Assembly (NCBI RefSeq): GCF_016009175.1
Contig: NZ_JADUCM010000027.1
Location: 1-64,000 of the forward strand
DNA from: Pseudomonas alkylphenolica
Lineage (GTDB): Bacteria; Pseudomonadota; Gammaproteobacteria; Pseudomonadales; Pseudomonadaceae
Length of the DNA stretch: 64,000 nucleotides
Reading direction: 5' to 3'
Shown: positions 1-9,006 of the stretch, piece after piece
How the letters are laid out: the number at the start of each line of letters is the position of its first letter
Position numbering within the stretch: the first letter of the stretch is position 1
Made by a program: the position numbers and the translations under genes
Notes under the pieces: generated by a model
Databases searched by the model: none
What the model saw: only the letters and a program-made list of their open reading frames with translations
What the model was told of the DNA's origin: nothing

Positions 1-42
1 CCCGCTCCCACAGGATTTTGTGGGAGCGGGCTTGCCCGCGAT
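1..42. repeat. REP-type palindromic element (cut by window edge)
   Basis: The arms at 1-12 and 19-30 are perfectly complementary (CCCGCTCCCACA). They are followed by a GCGGGC/GCCCGC palindrome ending at 42. This resembles the abundant Pseudomonas REP sequence GTGGGAGCGGGCTTGCCCGC. It ends only 15 bases before the btuB start codon, so it lies in the btuB leader or just upstream of it. The left boundary cannot be seen. Confidence 0.75.
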
Positions 43-57
43 AGCAATGGAACAACC

Positions 58-1938
58 ATGAAGCTCTATCGCCTGACCCCGCTCCTGCTCTGCCTGCCCG
101 CCACCCTGCTGGCCGACCCCATCGACCGCGACAGCGCCCTGAAGCTGCCCGACACCCTGATCAGCGCCAACCGCCAGGTTGAGGACCGCACGCAGACCAG
201 CGCCGCCAACACGGTGTTCACTCGTGATGATATCGACCGCCTGCAGCCGTCCAGCGTTACTGACCTGCTGACCCGGGTTCCCGGTGTTCAAGTCGCCCCC
301 ACCGGCGGGCGCGGCAGTGTCCCGGGCATCTACATCCGTGGCAGCAAGACCGCCCAGAGCCTGGTACTGGTGGACGGCGTGCGCATCGCCAATGCCACCT
401 CTGGCGACAGTGGCCTGCAATTTCTCAATGTCGATCAGATCGAGCGGGTCGAGGTATTGCGCGGCTCACGCTCTGCGGTTTACGGCAGCGATGCGATTGG
501 CGGGGTGATCCAGATCTTCACCCGCCGCAGTGCACAACAAGGCCTGCAACCACGCCTGCGCCTGGCGGCCGGGAGCAATCAGACCTGGCAGCGCAGCCTG
601 GGCCTGTCCGGTGGCGACCAGAACACCCGCTTCAACCTCGGGGCCAGCCTCGATGAAAGCCAGGGCATCGACTGGAGCCACACCTCGTACCCCAGCGACG
701 GCGACCATGACGCCTACCGCAACAAGTCGGTCAACCTGAGCCTTAGCCACAGCTTCACTGACAACGTCGAAGCCGGCCTCAACCTGCTCGACAGCCGCGG
801 CCGCAGCGAATACGACAATCCGTATGGCCGCTTCGACCTCGACACCTTCCAGAGCTTTGCCCAGGCGCCGTACACCGACTACACCGTCAGTAGCCTGGGC
901 ACCTACGTCGGTGCCCAGTTCAGCGAACTGTGGTACTCGCGCCTGGAGCTGGGCCACAGCGAAAACCGCGACAAAAAGCGCGACAAGCTCAGCGACGACG
1001 CCAGTGAGTTCAATACCTATCGCGATTCCGTCAGCTGGCAGAACGACCTGACCCTCGACGACCAGAACAGCCTGATGCTTGGCGGCGACTGGTACCAGGA
1101 CCGTGTCCATGGCAGCACCGACTTTGACGAAGACAGCCGCTGGAACCGCGCCGCCTTCATCCAGCACCGTTTCAAGGGTGAAAGCTTTTCCACCGAACTG
1201 GGCCTGCGCCGCGACCAGAACCAGCAGTTCGGCGGACAAAACAGCTGGAGCGGCAGCCTCACCCTGCCGGTCAACCCGAACAACGACCTGCTGCTCTCCT
1301 ATACCGAAGGCTTTCGGGCCCCGACGTTCAACGACCTGTATTACCCGCAGTACAGCAACCCGAACCTCAAGCCCGAGCACTCGAAAAGCTACGAACTGCA
1401 GTGGCGCAGCCAGTTAAGCGAAACCAGCCGCCTCGAAACCTCGCTTTATCGCACCGACCTGCGTGATGCCATCATCTTTGGCGCCGATTCGATTCCGGCC
1501 AACGTTGCCTCCGCGCGTATCAACGGCTTCGAAACCGCCCTGCACCAGCAATGGTTCGGCTGGCAAAGCAACCTGGGCATAGCCATGATCGACCCACGCG
1601 ACCGCGACAGCGGCCATACCCTGGCCCGTCGCGCCCGCCGCACCCTGAGCCTGGACCTGGACCGGCAGTTCGATCAGTTGGGCCTGGGCGCCAGCTGGCA
1701 GGCCGTGAGCAGCAGCTATGATGACGAGGCCAATCGCAACAAACTGGGCGGTTATGGCCTGTTGGGCCTGCGCGGGAGCTGGACGCTGAACCCGGAAATC
1801 AAGCTCGACCTCAAGCTCGACAACCTGTTCGACAAGGGCTATTCACGGGCTTTGTACAGTTATGAAGGCGCCAGCTACGGCTATCGCGAAGAAGGCCGCA
1901 CCTGGTTGCTCGGCGTCACCTGGACGCCGGCACTTTAG
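58..1938 (+). CDS. btuB: TonB-dependent vitamin B12 outer-membrane receptor
   Basis: The protein has 626 residues. A signal peptide (about 1-19, ending LLA) is followed by a TonB box, PDTLISA (31-37), almost identical to that of BtuB. Next comes a plug domain (about 42-160, with the IYIRGS and VLVDGVRI motifs) and a 22-strand barrel ending in an aromatic-containing C-terminus. The family imports cobalamin across the outer membrane using the TonB-ExbBD energy of the inner membrane. A start at 58 fits the signal peptide. The convergent neighbour is a BtuF-like periplasmic binding protein, and the two genes overlap at their 3' ends by 23 bases, which supports the B12 assignment. A cobalamin riboswitch would be expected upstream, but only 57 bases of leader are in the window. 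Another siderophore-type substrate is possible but less likely. Confidence 0.88.
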   Translation: MKLYRLTPLLLCLPATLLADPIDRDSALKLPDTLISANRQVEDRTQTSAANTVFTRDDIDRLQPSSVTDLLTRVPGVQVAPTGGRGSVPGIYIRGSKTAQSLVLVDGVRIANATSGDSGLQFLNVDQIERVEVLRGSRSAVYGSDAIGGVIQIFTRRSAQQGLQPRLRLAAGSNQTWQRSLGLSGGDQNTRFNLGASLDESQGIDWSHTSYPSDGDHDAYRNKSVNLSLSHSFTDNVEAGLNLLDSRGRSEYDNPYGRFDLDTFQSFAQAPYTDYTVSSLGTYVGAQFSELWYSRLELGHSENRDKKRDKLSDDASEFNTYRDSVSWQNDLTLDDQNSLMLGGDWYQDRVHGSTDFDEDSRWNRAAFIQHRFKGESFSTELGLRRDQNQQFGGQNSWSGSLTLPVNPNNDLLLSYTEGFRAPTFNDLYYPQYSNPNLKPEHSKSYELQWRSQLSETSRLETSLYRTDLRDAIIFGADSIPANVASARINGFETALHQQWFGWQSNLGIAMIDPRDRDSGHTLARRARRTLSLDLDRQFDQLGLGASWQAVSSSYDDEANRNKLGGYGLLGLRGSWTLNPEIKLDLKLDNLFDKGYSRALYSYEGASYGYREEGRTWLLGVTWTPAL

Positions 1939-2725
1939 CCTCAATCACCTGGCACAGACGCGCCGTCGCCTCGATCATCTGCCCACTGGGCCGCTCCAGG
2001 CCCTTGTCCGGCACCAGCAGCAAGCGCCCATGGCGCACAGCATCGACCTGCGGCCAGGCGTTCCAGGCATCGAGCTGGGCCTGGTCGCCGGCCAGAATCA
2101 CTTGGGGATCGCGCAACAGCACCGTCTCCAGGTTCACCTGCGGTGCCGGCACCTTGAGCTCGGCGAACACATTGCGGGCGCCGCAAACGGCCAGGGCATC
2201 GCTGACAATCTGGCCGCCTCCCACGGTGTACAAGGGTTTGTCCCAGACCTGATAAAACACCCGGATCGGCTGATCACGATGGTACTGCGCACGTAACACC
2301 TGCAACCGCTCACGCAGTTGCTGCGCCCGCACCCGCCCTTGCTGCGGGCGCCCGATTTGCGCACCGATAGCTTCAATCTGATCGATCAGTTCATCGATGC
2401 CATGCGGTTCGGCACTGTAAGTAGGAATGCGCAGGCGCTTGAGCTGGTCACGCTGGGCCGGCGGCACGCTGCCCGGCCAAAGCAGCAGCAAATCCGGTTT
2501 GAGGCTGAGCAGGCGCTCCATATCGATCTGGCCGTAGCGCCCGATCGAAGGCACATCGGCCAATGCAGGCGGGCGCTCACCGCCGTCGAGCATGCCCACC
2601 AGTACATCAGCGGCCTGCAACTCGACAACGATTTCGGACAGTGAAGGCGCGAGGCTGACCACCCGCGTCGCGGCCGCAAGCGGTGCCGCCACGGCCAGCA
2701 GGATCAGCAGCACAATGCCGCGCAT
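1916..2725 (-). CDS. btuF: Periplasmic cobalamin-binding protein (BtuF-like)
   Basis: The protein has 269 residues, with a signal peptide (1-18) and a class III (TroA/BtuF-fold) periplasmic binding protein. Typical segments are RVVSLAPSLSEIV near the N-terminus, a VPSIGRYGQIDMERLLSLKPDLL stretch (about 58-80), and a second lobe after a long linking helix. The ATG at 2725 places the signal peptide at the N-terminus; an in-frame extension upstream lacks one. The start overlaps the stop of the membrane-protein gene above it (TGATG), so they are translationally coupled. No BtuC/BtuD genes follow, so the inner-membrane transporter must be encoded elsewhere. Proximity to btuB favours cobalamin; a haem or iron-complex ligand cannot be excluded. 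Confidence 0.75.
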   Translation of the reverse strand: MRGIVLLILLAVAAPLAAATRVVSLAPSLSEIVVELQAADVLVGMLDGGERPPALADVPSIGRYGQIDMERLLSLKPDLLLLWPGSVPPAQRDQLKRLRIPTYSAEPHGIDELIDQIEAIGAQIGRPQQGRVRAQQLRERLQVLRAQYHRDQPIRVFYQVWDKPLYTVGGGQIVSDALAVCGARNVFAELKVPAPQVNLETVLLRDPQVILAGDQAQLDAWNAWPQVDAVRHGRLLLVPDKGLERPSGQMIEATARLCQVIEAKVPASR

Positions 2726-3144
2726 CAGCCCAGCTGACGCGGGATACGGTAGAGGTACATCAACACCAGGGTGGAAATGGCCAGCAGGATCTGCGGTACC
2801 GCTTCCAGGCCGACAAACACCGACAGCGCAGACACCCAAGCCGGCAGGCAGGCAAACAGCATGCCCACACGCCGGACCCGCGCCAGTTCGATCCAGGCTG
2901 CGGGCTCGGCGTCAGTGTTCAAGGCTTGCTGGGTGGCGATCAGTGCGTGCTTGTAGGCACCGAAGCGCGGCAGGCTGAGAAACATCGAGGCCACGCCGGC
3001 GATAAACACCGGCATGGCCAGAATCGGGATCAGCGACTGCACATCACCGAACGCCCAGGCGAACACCAGCAATGGCGCCAGCGCCACCGCCAGGTACTGC
3101 CACCAGGCCAGCTCCAGACGCCGACGCACCTCGGCGCGGGTCAC
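2725..3144 (-). CDS. Small four-helix inner-membrane protein of unknown function
   Basis: The protein has 139 residues and starts from a GTG whose GTGA overlaps the ribA stop codon; its own stop overlaps the btuF-like start. There are about four hydrophobic helices (roughly 14-31, 36-54, 93-111 and 113-131), a basic N-terminus and a short basic cytoplasmic end. I recognise no catalytic motif. A longer reading frame starting at 3363 would run into ribA and carries a low-complexity Ala/Arg/Gln-rich N-terminus, so I reject it. Being locked between ribA and btuF suggests co-expression with cofactor genes, but nothing in the sequence indicates a function. Confidence 0.7.
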   Translation of the reverse strand: MTRAEVRRRLELAWWQYLAVALAPLLVFAWAFGDVQSLIPILAMPVFIAGVASMFLSLPRFGAYKHALIATQQALNTDAEPAAWIELARVRRVGMLFACLPAWVSALSVFVGLEAVPQILLAISTLVLMYLYRIPRQLG

Positions 3145-3758
3145 GCCCGACCGGCCTCGCTCTGGTGCTCGTTGCCCATCATGTGGCCGAGCTTGCCGGC
3201 TTTGGTCGCCAGGTAGTGTTTGTTGTGCGGGTTGTGGCCGGTGTGCAGCGGCACACGCTCGGCTACCGGAATCCCCATGCCGGTCAAGGCTTTGACCTTG
3301 CGCGGGTTGTTGGTCATCAGTCGCAGCGACTTGACCCCCAGGTGCTCGAGCATCGGCTGGCACATGCCGTAGTCACGCTGGTCGGCGGCAAAGCCCAGGC
3401 GCTCGTTGGCCTCGACGGTGTCGGCGCCGCCATCTTGCAGCTCGTAAGCGCGAATCTTGTTCAGCAAGCCGATACCACGGCCTTCCTGACGCAGGTACAA
3501 CAGCACGCCACGGCCTTCGCGGGCGATGGCCTGCAACGCCGCTTCAAGTTGCGAGCCGCAGTCGCAACGCTGGCTGAACAAGGCATCGCCGGTCAGGCAC
3601 TCGGAATGCAGGCGCCCCAACACCGGTTGCCCATCGGCTACATCACCCAGGCTGAGCACAACGTGCTCGCGGCCTGTGGCTTCGTCGAGAAAACCATGCA
3701 TGGTGAACGTTGCAAACGGGGTAGGCAGCTTGGAAGCGGCAACAAAGACGACGGGCAC
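3141..3758 (-). CDS. ribA: GTP cyclohydrolase II
   Basis: The protein has 205 residues, the normal length. It opens the imidazole ring of GTP, releasing formate and pyrophosphate, in the first step of riboflavin synthesis. The zinc ligands are C54, C65 and C67 (in HSECLTGDA and RCDCGSQ). The [10 protein letters not shown] motif and the GTP-binding MTNNPRKV segment are present. It heads a tightly overlapping string with the membrane protein and the btuF-like gene. It is the only intact cyclohydrolase II here, because the RibBA-like protein at 7189-8280 has lost the zinc cysteines. Confidence 0.96.
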   Translation of the reverse strand: MPVVFVAASKLPTPFATFTMHGFLDEATGREHVVLSLGDVADGQPVLGRLHSECLTGDALFSQRCDCGSQLEAALQAIAREGRGVLLYLRQEGRGIGLLNKIRAYELQDGGADTVEANERLGFAADQRDYGMCQPMLEHLGVKSLRLMTNNPRKVKALTGMGIPVAERVPLHTGHNPHNKHYLATKAGKLGHMMGNEHQSEAGRA

Positions 3759-3871
3759 TTTGTGCTCCTGATCTGAAAGCTTGAAGAATAAAGTGAACCG
3801 ATTGTATCAGTATGTGGACGCGCTGCTTAGGCCGAATGTTTGTTCAAACCCATCGTACAGTACGATTGGTC

Positions 3872-4627
3872 CTACTCCAGGTGCTTGGCCTTGTCGAAGG
3901 GGTAGGGTTGCGACCAGTGCTTGAAGATCTCGCGCAACTCGCCACTGGCGACCAGTTTGTCCATGCGCTGATCGAACAATGCCTGCAGCGCCCGGCCTCT
4001 TTCGGTCTTGCCAAACGCCAGGTACATGGGCAATTCGGCGATATGCGTGCTGCGAAACTTGCTGCGCTCGCTTTCCGGTGCCTGGCCCATCACGTAGTCG
4101 ACTTCGGTTTGCGCGTCGATGTAGTAGTCCACGCGTCCCCGCTCGAGCATGGGCAAAATCCCTTCGCGGCGCTGCACTTCACGGTACTCGCCGACATGCG
4201 GCAGGTAGCGCTGGTAGTCGTAGCCCCGCACCCAGGACAGCTTGAACTGTCCCAGGGTTTGCTGAGTAGGCACAGGTTTGCTGGCCAGGCTCAGGGCGTA
4301 GATGTGGTCGGTGTCGAAGTTCCAGCGCGGGTAGAGGTTGTCGGCGCTTTCCTCATGGTAGGAACCCACCCAGGCATCGGCTTCGTTGCGCTTGACCAGG
4401 CCGATGGCGCGGCTGTACGGCACGCTCAGCACCACCACCTTGACCCCGGCAGGCTCGAATACCTTGCGCAGCAAGTCCCAGGCAATGCCGGTGCCGTCGG
4501 CGTTGGTGTAATCCTCCCAACGCTCGCTGGCCAGTCGTACCTGCGCGGGCACTTCAATTGTCTCGCTGGCGTGAACGCCGCCGACAACCATCGCCAACAT
4601 CAACAGGACCACTCGCCATCCGCGCAT
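3872..4627 (-). CDS. Family 3 periplasmic solute-binding protein
   Basis: The protein has 251 residues, with a signal peptide (1-20) and a PBPb/SBP_bac_3 fold. Recognisable segments are a WEDYTNADGTGIAWDLL lobe (about 36-52), VPYSRAIGLVKRNEADAWVGSY, and a C-terminal DQRMDKLVASGELREIFKHW. Proteins of this kind deliver amino acids or act as stand-alone sensors. No permease or ATPase is adjacent, so it is an orphan binding protein and its ligand is unknown. The ATG at 4627 has an AGGGAG ribosome-binding site ten bases upstream and begins a good signal peptide; the longer in-frame start at 4681 would bury it. It is transcribed with the pgpA-thiL group or from the short gap between them. Confidence 0.78.
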   Translation of the reverse strand: MRGWRVVLLMLAMVVGGVHASETIEVPAQVRLASERWEDYTNADGTGIAWDLLRKVFEPAGVKVVVLSVPYSRAIGLVKRNEADAWVGSYHEESADNLYPRWNFDTDHIYALSLASKPVPTQQTLGQFKLSWVRGYDYQRYLPHVGEYREVQRREGILPMLERGRVDYYIDAQTEVDYVMGQAPESERSKFRSTHIAELPMYLAFGKTERGRALQALFDQRMDKLVASGELREIFKHWSQPYPFDKAKHLE

Positions 4628-4641
4628 CGTACGACTCCCTT

Positions 4642-5145
4642 TTAAGTGAAGCTCCATACCAGAACTTGCATACCCAACCAAGCGAAGACGCCCGCCAGCA
4701 CATCGTCAAGCATGATGCCGACACCGCCGTGCACATGGCGGTCGACCCAGCGGATCGGCCAGGGCTTGAGGATGTCAAAAAACCGGAACATCAAAAAGCC
4801 CGCCAACAACCATTGCCAGCCTTCCGGGACCAACCACAGGGTGATCCACATACCGACCATTTCATCCCAGACAATGCCTTCATGGTCGTGAACGCGCAAG
4901 TCATCGGCCACTTTTCCGCACAGCCAGAAGCCGAACAGCATGGTCACGCCGAGCATCAGCCAGTAGCCCCAGTCGGGCAGCATCTGCCACAACGGGATGA
5001 ACGGCAATGCTACCAGCGAACCCCAGGTCCCCGGGGCCTTGGGCAAGGTCCCGGAGCCGAAGCCAAAGGCGAGGAAATGCCACGGATTGCGCCAGACCGA
5101 CGGCGGAACGTTTTCCGCAGGCACCTGATTGGGGTGATCGGTCAC
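4642..5145 (-). CDS. pgpA: Phosphatidylglycerophosphatase A
   Basis: The protein has 167 residues. This inner-membrane phosphatase converts phosphatidylglycerophosphate to phosphatidylglycerol. The family hallmarks are the FGSGTLPKAPGTWGSL segment (about 29-44), the acidic VWDEMVGMWI motif, the FRFFDILKPWPI motif, and a C-terminal DDVLAG followed by a hydrophobic helix. The start is GTG and shares GTGA with the thiL stop, so the two are coupled. The thiL-pgpA pair is a widely conserved arrangement in gammaproteobacteria. Confidence 0.93.
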   Translation of the reverse strand: MTDHPNQVPAENVPPSVWRNPWHFLAFGFGSGTLPKAPGTWGSLVALPFIPLWQMLPDWGYWLMLGVTMLFGFWLCGKVADDLRVHDHEGIVWDEMVGMWITLWLVPEGWQWLLAGFLMFRFFDILKPWPIRWVDRHVHGGVGIMLDDVLAGVFAWLGMQVLVWSFT

Positions 5146-6107
5146 GGTTGCTCCCTAAAATGTTGATAGCCCCGGGTTGCCGGGGTGATGTCCAGTCCCT
5201 GGCCATCGACCAGGCTGACACCGGCTCCAGTGGTTGCACACCCCACGACATGGATCGGCCACCCGGCCGCCAGCAGCGGAGCAAGTTCGGTTTCGGGCAA
5301 GGTGAACGCCAGCACATAGTCATCCCCGCCGGTCAGCGCCGCCTGTTGCGCGCCTTCACGGCCGAACAGCGCTTGCAGGGCCGCAGACAGCGGCAAGCGT
5401 TCCAGCTCTACCTGCAAAGCGACGCCGGAGGCCTTGGCAATGTGGCCGCAATCGGCCAGCAGGCCATCGGAGATGTCCAGTGCCGACGTTGCCTTGCCAC
5501 GCAGTGCCTGGCCCAGCGCCAACTGCGGTTGCGGCGACCAGTAATGGGCCAGCAACGGCTCGGCCACCTGGGCCTCTGCCTGGCGCTCGGCCAATACCAG
5601 TGGCAATGCCCCGGCAGCGTTGCCCAGATCGCCGCCAACACACAGCAGGTCGCCGACACGGGCACCACTGCGGGTCAGCGCCTGGCCGCCCGGCACGCGG
5701 CCGAACACGGTCATGGTCAGGCTCAAGGGCCCACGGGTGGTATCGCCGCCGATCAGGCTCAGCCCGCAGGCCTGGGCCATCTGGTTCAGGCCACCGGCAT
5801 AGGCCTGCAGCCAGTCGGCACGCACCGCAGGCAGGGTCAGGGCAAGGGTAAAGCCGATGGGCGTGGCGCCCATGGCAGCCAGGTCACTGGCGGCAACGGC
5901 CAGCGAACGCTGACCGAGCAGAAAAGGGTCGCAGACAGCCGGGAAATGCACCCCGGCCACCAGCGTGTCGGTGGAGATCGCCAACTGTTCACCTGGCGGC
6001 AGGCTGAGCAAGGCGCAATCGTCACCAATGCCCAGCGCAACCGCTTCGCCGCCTTGCGCACAGGGCGCAGCGGCGAAGTAGTGGCGAATCAGCTCGAACT
6101 CACCCAT
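5142..6107 (-). CDS. thiL: Thiamine-monophosphate kinase
   Basis: The protein has 321 residues. It phosphorylates thiamine monophosphate to the active cofactor thiamine diphosphate with ATP. The AIRS/PurM-like fold is marked by MGEFELI at the N-terminus, the metal-binding GIGDDCALL motif, STDTLVAGVHF, and the downstream SDLAAMGATP and SGLLAD-type segments. I chose the ATG at 6107 over a TTG two codons upstream because MGEFELI is the conserved family start. It lies 18 bases after nusB and overlaps pgpA by four. Confidence 0.94.
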   Translation of the reverse strand: MGEFELIRHYFAAAPCAQGGEAVALGIGDDCALLSLPPGEQLAISTDTLVAGVHFPAVCDPFLLGQRSLAVAASDLAAMGATPIGFTLALTLPAVRADWLQAYAGGLNQMAQACGLSLIGGDTTRGPLSLTMTVFGRVPGGQALTRSGARVGDLLCVGGDLGNAAGALPLVLAERQAEAQVAEPLLAHYWSPQPQLALGQALRGKATSALDISDGLLADCGHIAKASGVALQVELERLPLSAALQALFGREGAQQAALTGGDDYVLAFTLPETELAPLLAAGWPIHVVGCATTGAGVSLVDGQGLDITPATRGYQHFREQP

Positions 6108-6125
6108 TGGCAATCAGCGCCGCAC

Positions 6126-6626
6126 TCAGCGCTTGAACGCCTTTACTTCGGCTTCACGCAGCCGTGGAGCCAGCTTGTCGAGCACGCCGTTGACGAACTT
6201 GTGGCCGTCGGTGGCACCGAAGACCTTGGCCAGCTCGACGCCTTCGTTGATCACGACGCGGTACGGTACGTCCGCACGCATCATGAACTCCCAGGTGGAC
6301 AGGCGCAAAACCGCCAGTTCAACCGGGTCGAGTTCTTCAAGGGCCAGGTCCAGGCACGGCTTCAGTGCTTCGTCGATTTCGACTTTCTTCGTTGGAACCC
6401 CGTGAAGGATTTCGCGGAAGTAGGCACCGTCGACATCGGTGAAATCGTTATCGACCCGGAACTGCGCTTCGATCTCGTTCAGCGACTGCCGAGCCATGTG
6501 CCATTGATACAGGGCCTGGGTCGCGAGCTGACGGGCTTCGCGACGCTTGGCGCTTTTCGATGGTTTGCCAGCATCCGCAGGTTTTGGATCGCGCGGGTTG
6601 AAACGATCGTGCTCGTCGCTAATCAC
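6126..6626 (-). CDS. nusB: Transcription antitermination factor NusB
   Basis: The protein has 166 residues, a little longer at the N-terminus than E. coli NusB owing to a charged extension (about 1-30). The conserved core begins [15 protein letters not shown] and contains LRLSTWEFM and [16 protein letters not shown] followed by [11 protein letters not shown]. NusB with NusE (ribosomal protein S10, encoded at 61507-61818 here) binds boxA RNA and promotes processive rRNA transcription. Its start overlaps the ribH stop by four bases, the usual ribH-nusB coupling. Confidence 0.95.
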   Translation of the reverse strand: MISDEHDRFNPRDPKPADAGKPSKSAKRREARQLATQALYQWHMARQSLNEIEAQFRVDNDFTDVDGAYFREILHGVPTKKVEIDEALKPCLDLALEELDPVELAVLRLSTWEFMMRADVPYRVVINEGVELAKVFGATDGHKFVNGVLDKLAPRLREAEVKAFKR

Positions 6627-7099
6627 TTGGCCTCCAACTGCGCCAGCAGGCTGACCATTTCCAGGGCGGACAGTGCAGCTTCAGCGCCCTTATTGCCGGC
6701 CTTGGTGCCGGAACGCTCAATGGCCTGTTCGATCGAATCGACAGTCAGGACACCGAAAGCAACCGGTACGCCGAACTCCATGGACACCTGGGCCAGGCCC
6801 TTGGTGCACTCGCCCGCTACGTATTCAAAGTGCGGGGTACCGCCACGGATCACGGCGCCCAGGGCGATGATCGCGGCGTATTCGCTTTGCTGGGCGACTT
6901 TCTGTGCCACCAGCGGGATTTCGAAGGCACCCGGGGCACGGATGATGGTGATGTCGCTTTCGCTCACACCGTGGCGTACCAGGGCGTCAACGGCACCGCT
7001 CACCAGGCTTTCGACGACGAAGCTGTTGAAGCGGCCAACCACCAAAGCATAGCGACCTTTGGGGGCGATGAAGGTACCTTCGATGGTCTTCAGGGTCAT
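6623..7099 (-). CDS. ribH: 6,7-dimethyl-8-ribityllumazine synthase
   Basis: The protein has 158 residues. It condenses the ribityl-amino pyrimidine with dihydroxybutanone phosphate to form lumazine, the penultimate riboflavin step. Typical motifs are [13 protein letters not shown] (N-terminal beta strand), [29 protein letters not shown] with the catalytic His, and [12 protein letters not shown]. It lies 89 bases downstream of ribB and overlaps nusB. Confidence 0.96.
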   Translation of the reverse strand: MTLKTIEGTFIAPKGRYALVVGRFNSFVVESLVSGAVDALVRHGVSESDITIIRAPGAFEIPLVAQKVAQQSEYAAIIALGAVIRGGTPHFEYVAGECTKGLAQVSMEFGVPVAFGVLTVDSIEQAIERSGTKAGNKGAEAALSALEMVSLLAQLEAK

Positions 7100-7188
7100 T
7101 CCGGAGTTCTCATTCTAAAGAGCCAGGCCGCAAATCAGCGGCCTGTGGAGGGTTTGGACACGAATGGCAGCGCGACGAAGCGCCTGCT

Positions 7189-8280
7189 TTATTCGGAGGG
7201 CACGTATTCTACAACTTCCAGATCGAATCCGGATATCGCATTGAACTTCATTGGCGAACTCATCAGGCGCATTTTACGTACGCCCAGGTCGCGCAGGATC
7301 TGCGAACCGGCACCGACGGTGCTGTAGGTGGTCGGGGTTTTCGCTGGCGCGGCATCGGCACTTTCGCGGATATGCGCAAGCAGCACGTCGCCTTCCAGCG
7401 GATGGCCGAGCAGCAACACCACACCGCTGCCCGCCTCGGCAACCGCGGTCATGGCGGCGCGCAGGCTCCAGCGGCCCGGTTGCTTGACCATCAGCAGGTC
7501 ACGCAACGGGTCCATGTTGTGCACCCGCACCAGGGTCGGTTCTTCGGCGCAGATGTGGCCCAGGGTCAGTGCCATGTGCACGTCGCCTTCCACCGAATCA
7601 CGGTAGGTCACCAGGTTAAAACTGCCCAGTTCGCTGTCCAGCGGCTGCTCGGAAATCCGCTGAATGGTACGTTCGTGGATCATCCGGTAGTGGATCAGGT
7701 CGGCAATGGTGCCGATCTTGATGTTGTGCTCGGCAGCGAAGGCTTCGAGTTCCGGGCGACGCGACATGGTGCCGTCGTCGTTCATCACTTCGCAGATCAC
7801 GCCGCTAGGCTCGAACCCGGCCATGCGCGCCAGGTCACAGGCCGCCTCGGTGTGGCCGGCACGCGCCAGGGTACCGCCAGGCTGCGCCATCAGCGGGAAG
7901 ATGTGCCCGGGGCTGACGATATCGTCGGCCTTGGCATCTTTGGCCGCGGCCGCTTGCACGGTGCGCGCACGGTCAGCGGCAGAGATGCCGGTGGTCACGC
8001 CTTCGGCGGCTTCGATCGACACGGTGAACTTGGTGCCGAAACCCGAGCCGTTGCGCGGTGCCATCAATGGCAGCTTGAGCGTTTCGCAACGCTCGCGCGA
8101 CATTGGCATGCAGATCAGGCCACGGGCATGCTTGGCCATGAAGTTGATGTGTTCGGCCTTGCAGCACTCGGCGGCCATGATCAGGTCGCCTTCGTTCTCG
8201 CGGTCTTCGTCATCCATGAGGATGACCATTTTGCCCTGGCGGATGTCTTCAACCAGTTCTTCGATGCTGTTGAGCGCCAC
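7189..8280 (-). CDS. ribB: 3,4-dihydroxy-2-butanone-4-phosphate synthase with degenerate cyclohydrolase II domain (RibBX type)
   Basis: The protein has 363 residues. Residues about 1-200 are a complete DHBP synthase, with the acidic metal/substrate motif DDEDRENEGDL, HARGLICMP, RAGHTEAACDLARMAG and GVICEVMNDDGTM. It converts ribulose 5-phosphate to the four-carbon riboflavin precursor. Residues about 205-363 have the overall cyclohydrolase II shape, but the zinc-site cysteines are missing: where RibA has HSEC and CDC there is VRVHNMDPL. The LRQEGRG motif is also replaced. The second domain is therefore expected to be catalytically dead, as described for RibBX proteins. It lies in the ribD-ribC-ribB-ribH string. 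Confidence 0.92.
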   Translation of the reverse strand: MALNSIEELVEDIRQGKMVILMDDEDRENEGDLIMAAECCKAEHINFMAKHARGLICMPMSRERCETLKLPLMAPRNGSGFGTKFTVSIEAAEGVTTGISAADRARTVQAAAAKDAKADDIVSPGHIFPLMAQPGGTLARAGHTEAACDLARMAGFEPSGVICEVMNDDGTMSRRPELEAFAAEHNIKIGTIADLIHYRMIHERTIQRISEQPLDSELGSFNLVTYRDSVEGDVHMALTLGHICAEEPTLVRVHNMDPLRDLLMVKQPGRWSLRAAMTAVAEAGSGVVLLLGHPLEGDVLLAHIRESADAAPAKTPTTYSTVGAGSQILRDLGVRKMRLMSSPMKFNAISGFDLEVVEYVPSE

Positions 8281-8298
8281 GCGGCACCCCCTTTCAAA

Positions 8299-8964
8299 TC
8301 AGGATTTCAGGTAGCCGTTGGCGGCCAGGAAACTTTCGGTAATGCCGCTGCCGTTGCTTGGCTCGGCGGCTTTGTCACCCAGCAGCAGGCGCTCCAGGTA
8401 ACGGGCCAGCAGGTCGACCTCAAGGTTGACCCGACGACCTGGACGGTAGTCGGCCATGATGGTTTCGGCCAGGGTATGCGGAACGATGGTCAGCTCGAAT
8501 TCGGCGCCATCTACAACGTTGACGGTCAGGCTGGTGCCGTCGACGGTGATCGAGCCCTTGTGGGCAATGTACTTGGCCAGCTCTTTGGGTGCACGGATGC
8601 GGAACTGGATGGCGCGGGCGTTATCGCTGCGCGACACCACTTCACCGACACCGTCGACATGACCGCTGACCAGGTGACCGCCCAGGCGGGTGGTCGGCGT
8701 CAGGGCCTTCTCCAGGTTCACCCGGCTGCCACTCTTGAGGTCGTTGAAGGCCGTGCAGTCCAGGGTTTCGCGGCTGACGTCGGCCCAGAAGCCATCGCCA
8801 GGCAGCTCGACCGCCGTCAGGCAGACGCCATTGACGGCGATGCTGTCGCCCAGTTTGACGTCGGCCAGGTCGAGCTTGCCGGTTTCGACATACACCCGCA
8901 CGTCGCCGCCTTTGGGTGTCAGGGAGCGGATGCTGCCTATGGATTCGATAATGCCGGTGAACAT
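8299..8964 (-). CDS. ribC: Riboflavin synthase, alpha subunit
   Basis: The protein has 221 residues, built from two lumazine-binding repeats. The first starts MFTGIIESIG; the second, beginning near residue 98, contains HLVSGHVDGVGEV and ISVDGTSLT-type segments. The trimeric enzyme dismutates two lumazine molecules into riboflavin and the pyrimidine precursor. In Escherichia coli this gene is called ribC or ribE. It is 18 bases upstream of ribB on the same strand and 42 bases after ribD. Confidence 0.95.
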   Translation of the reverse strand: MFTGIIESIGSIRSLTPKGGDVRVYVETGKLDLADVKLGDSIAVNGVCLTAVELPGDGFWADVSRETLDCTAFNDLKSGSRVNLEKALTPTTRLGGHLVSGHVDGVGEVVSRSDNARAIQFRIRAPKELAKYIAHKGSITVDGTSLTVNVVDGAEFELTIVPHTLAETIMADYRPGRRVNLEVDLLARYLERLLLGDKAAEPSNGSGITESFLAANGYLKS

Positions 8965-9006
8965 GAGTCCTCCTCGAGAACAGGGCTGCGCGTGGCTAGC
9001 CTGGAA

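Noticed and set aside
5007-7052. 681-codon open frame on the plus strand
   Set aside because: It lies antisense to pgpA, thiL, nusB and ribH, which have clear family motifs. Its translation is low-complexity Gln/Arg/Gly-rich, as expected for the shadow of high-GC genes.
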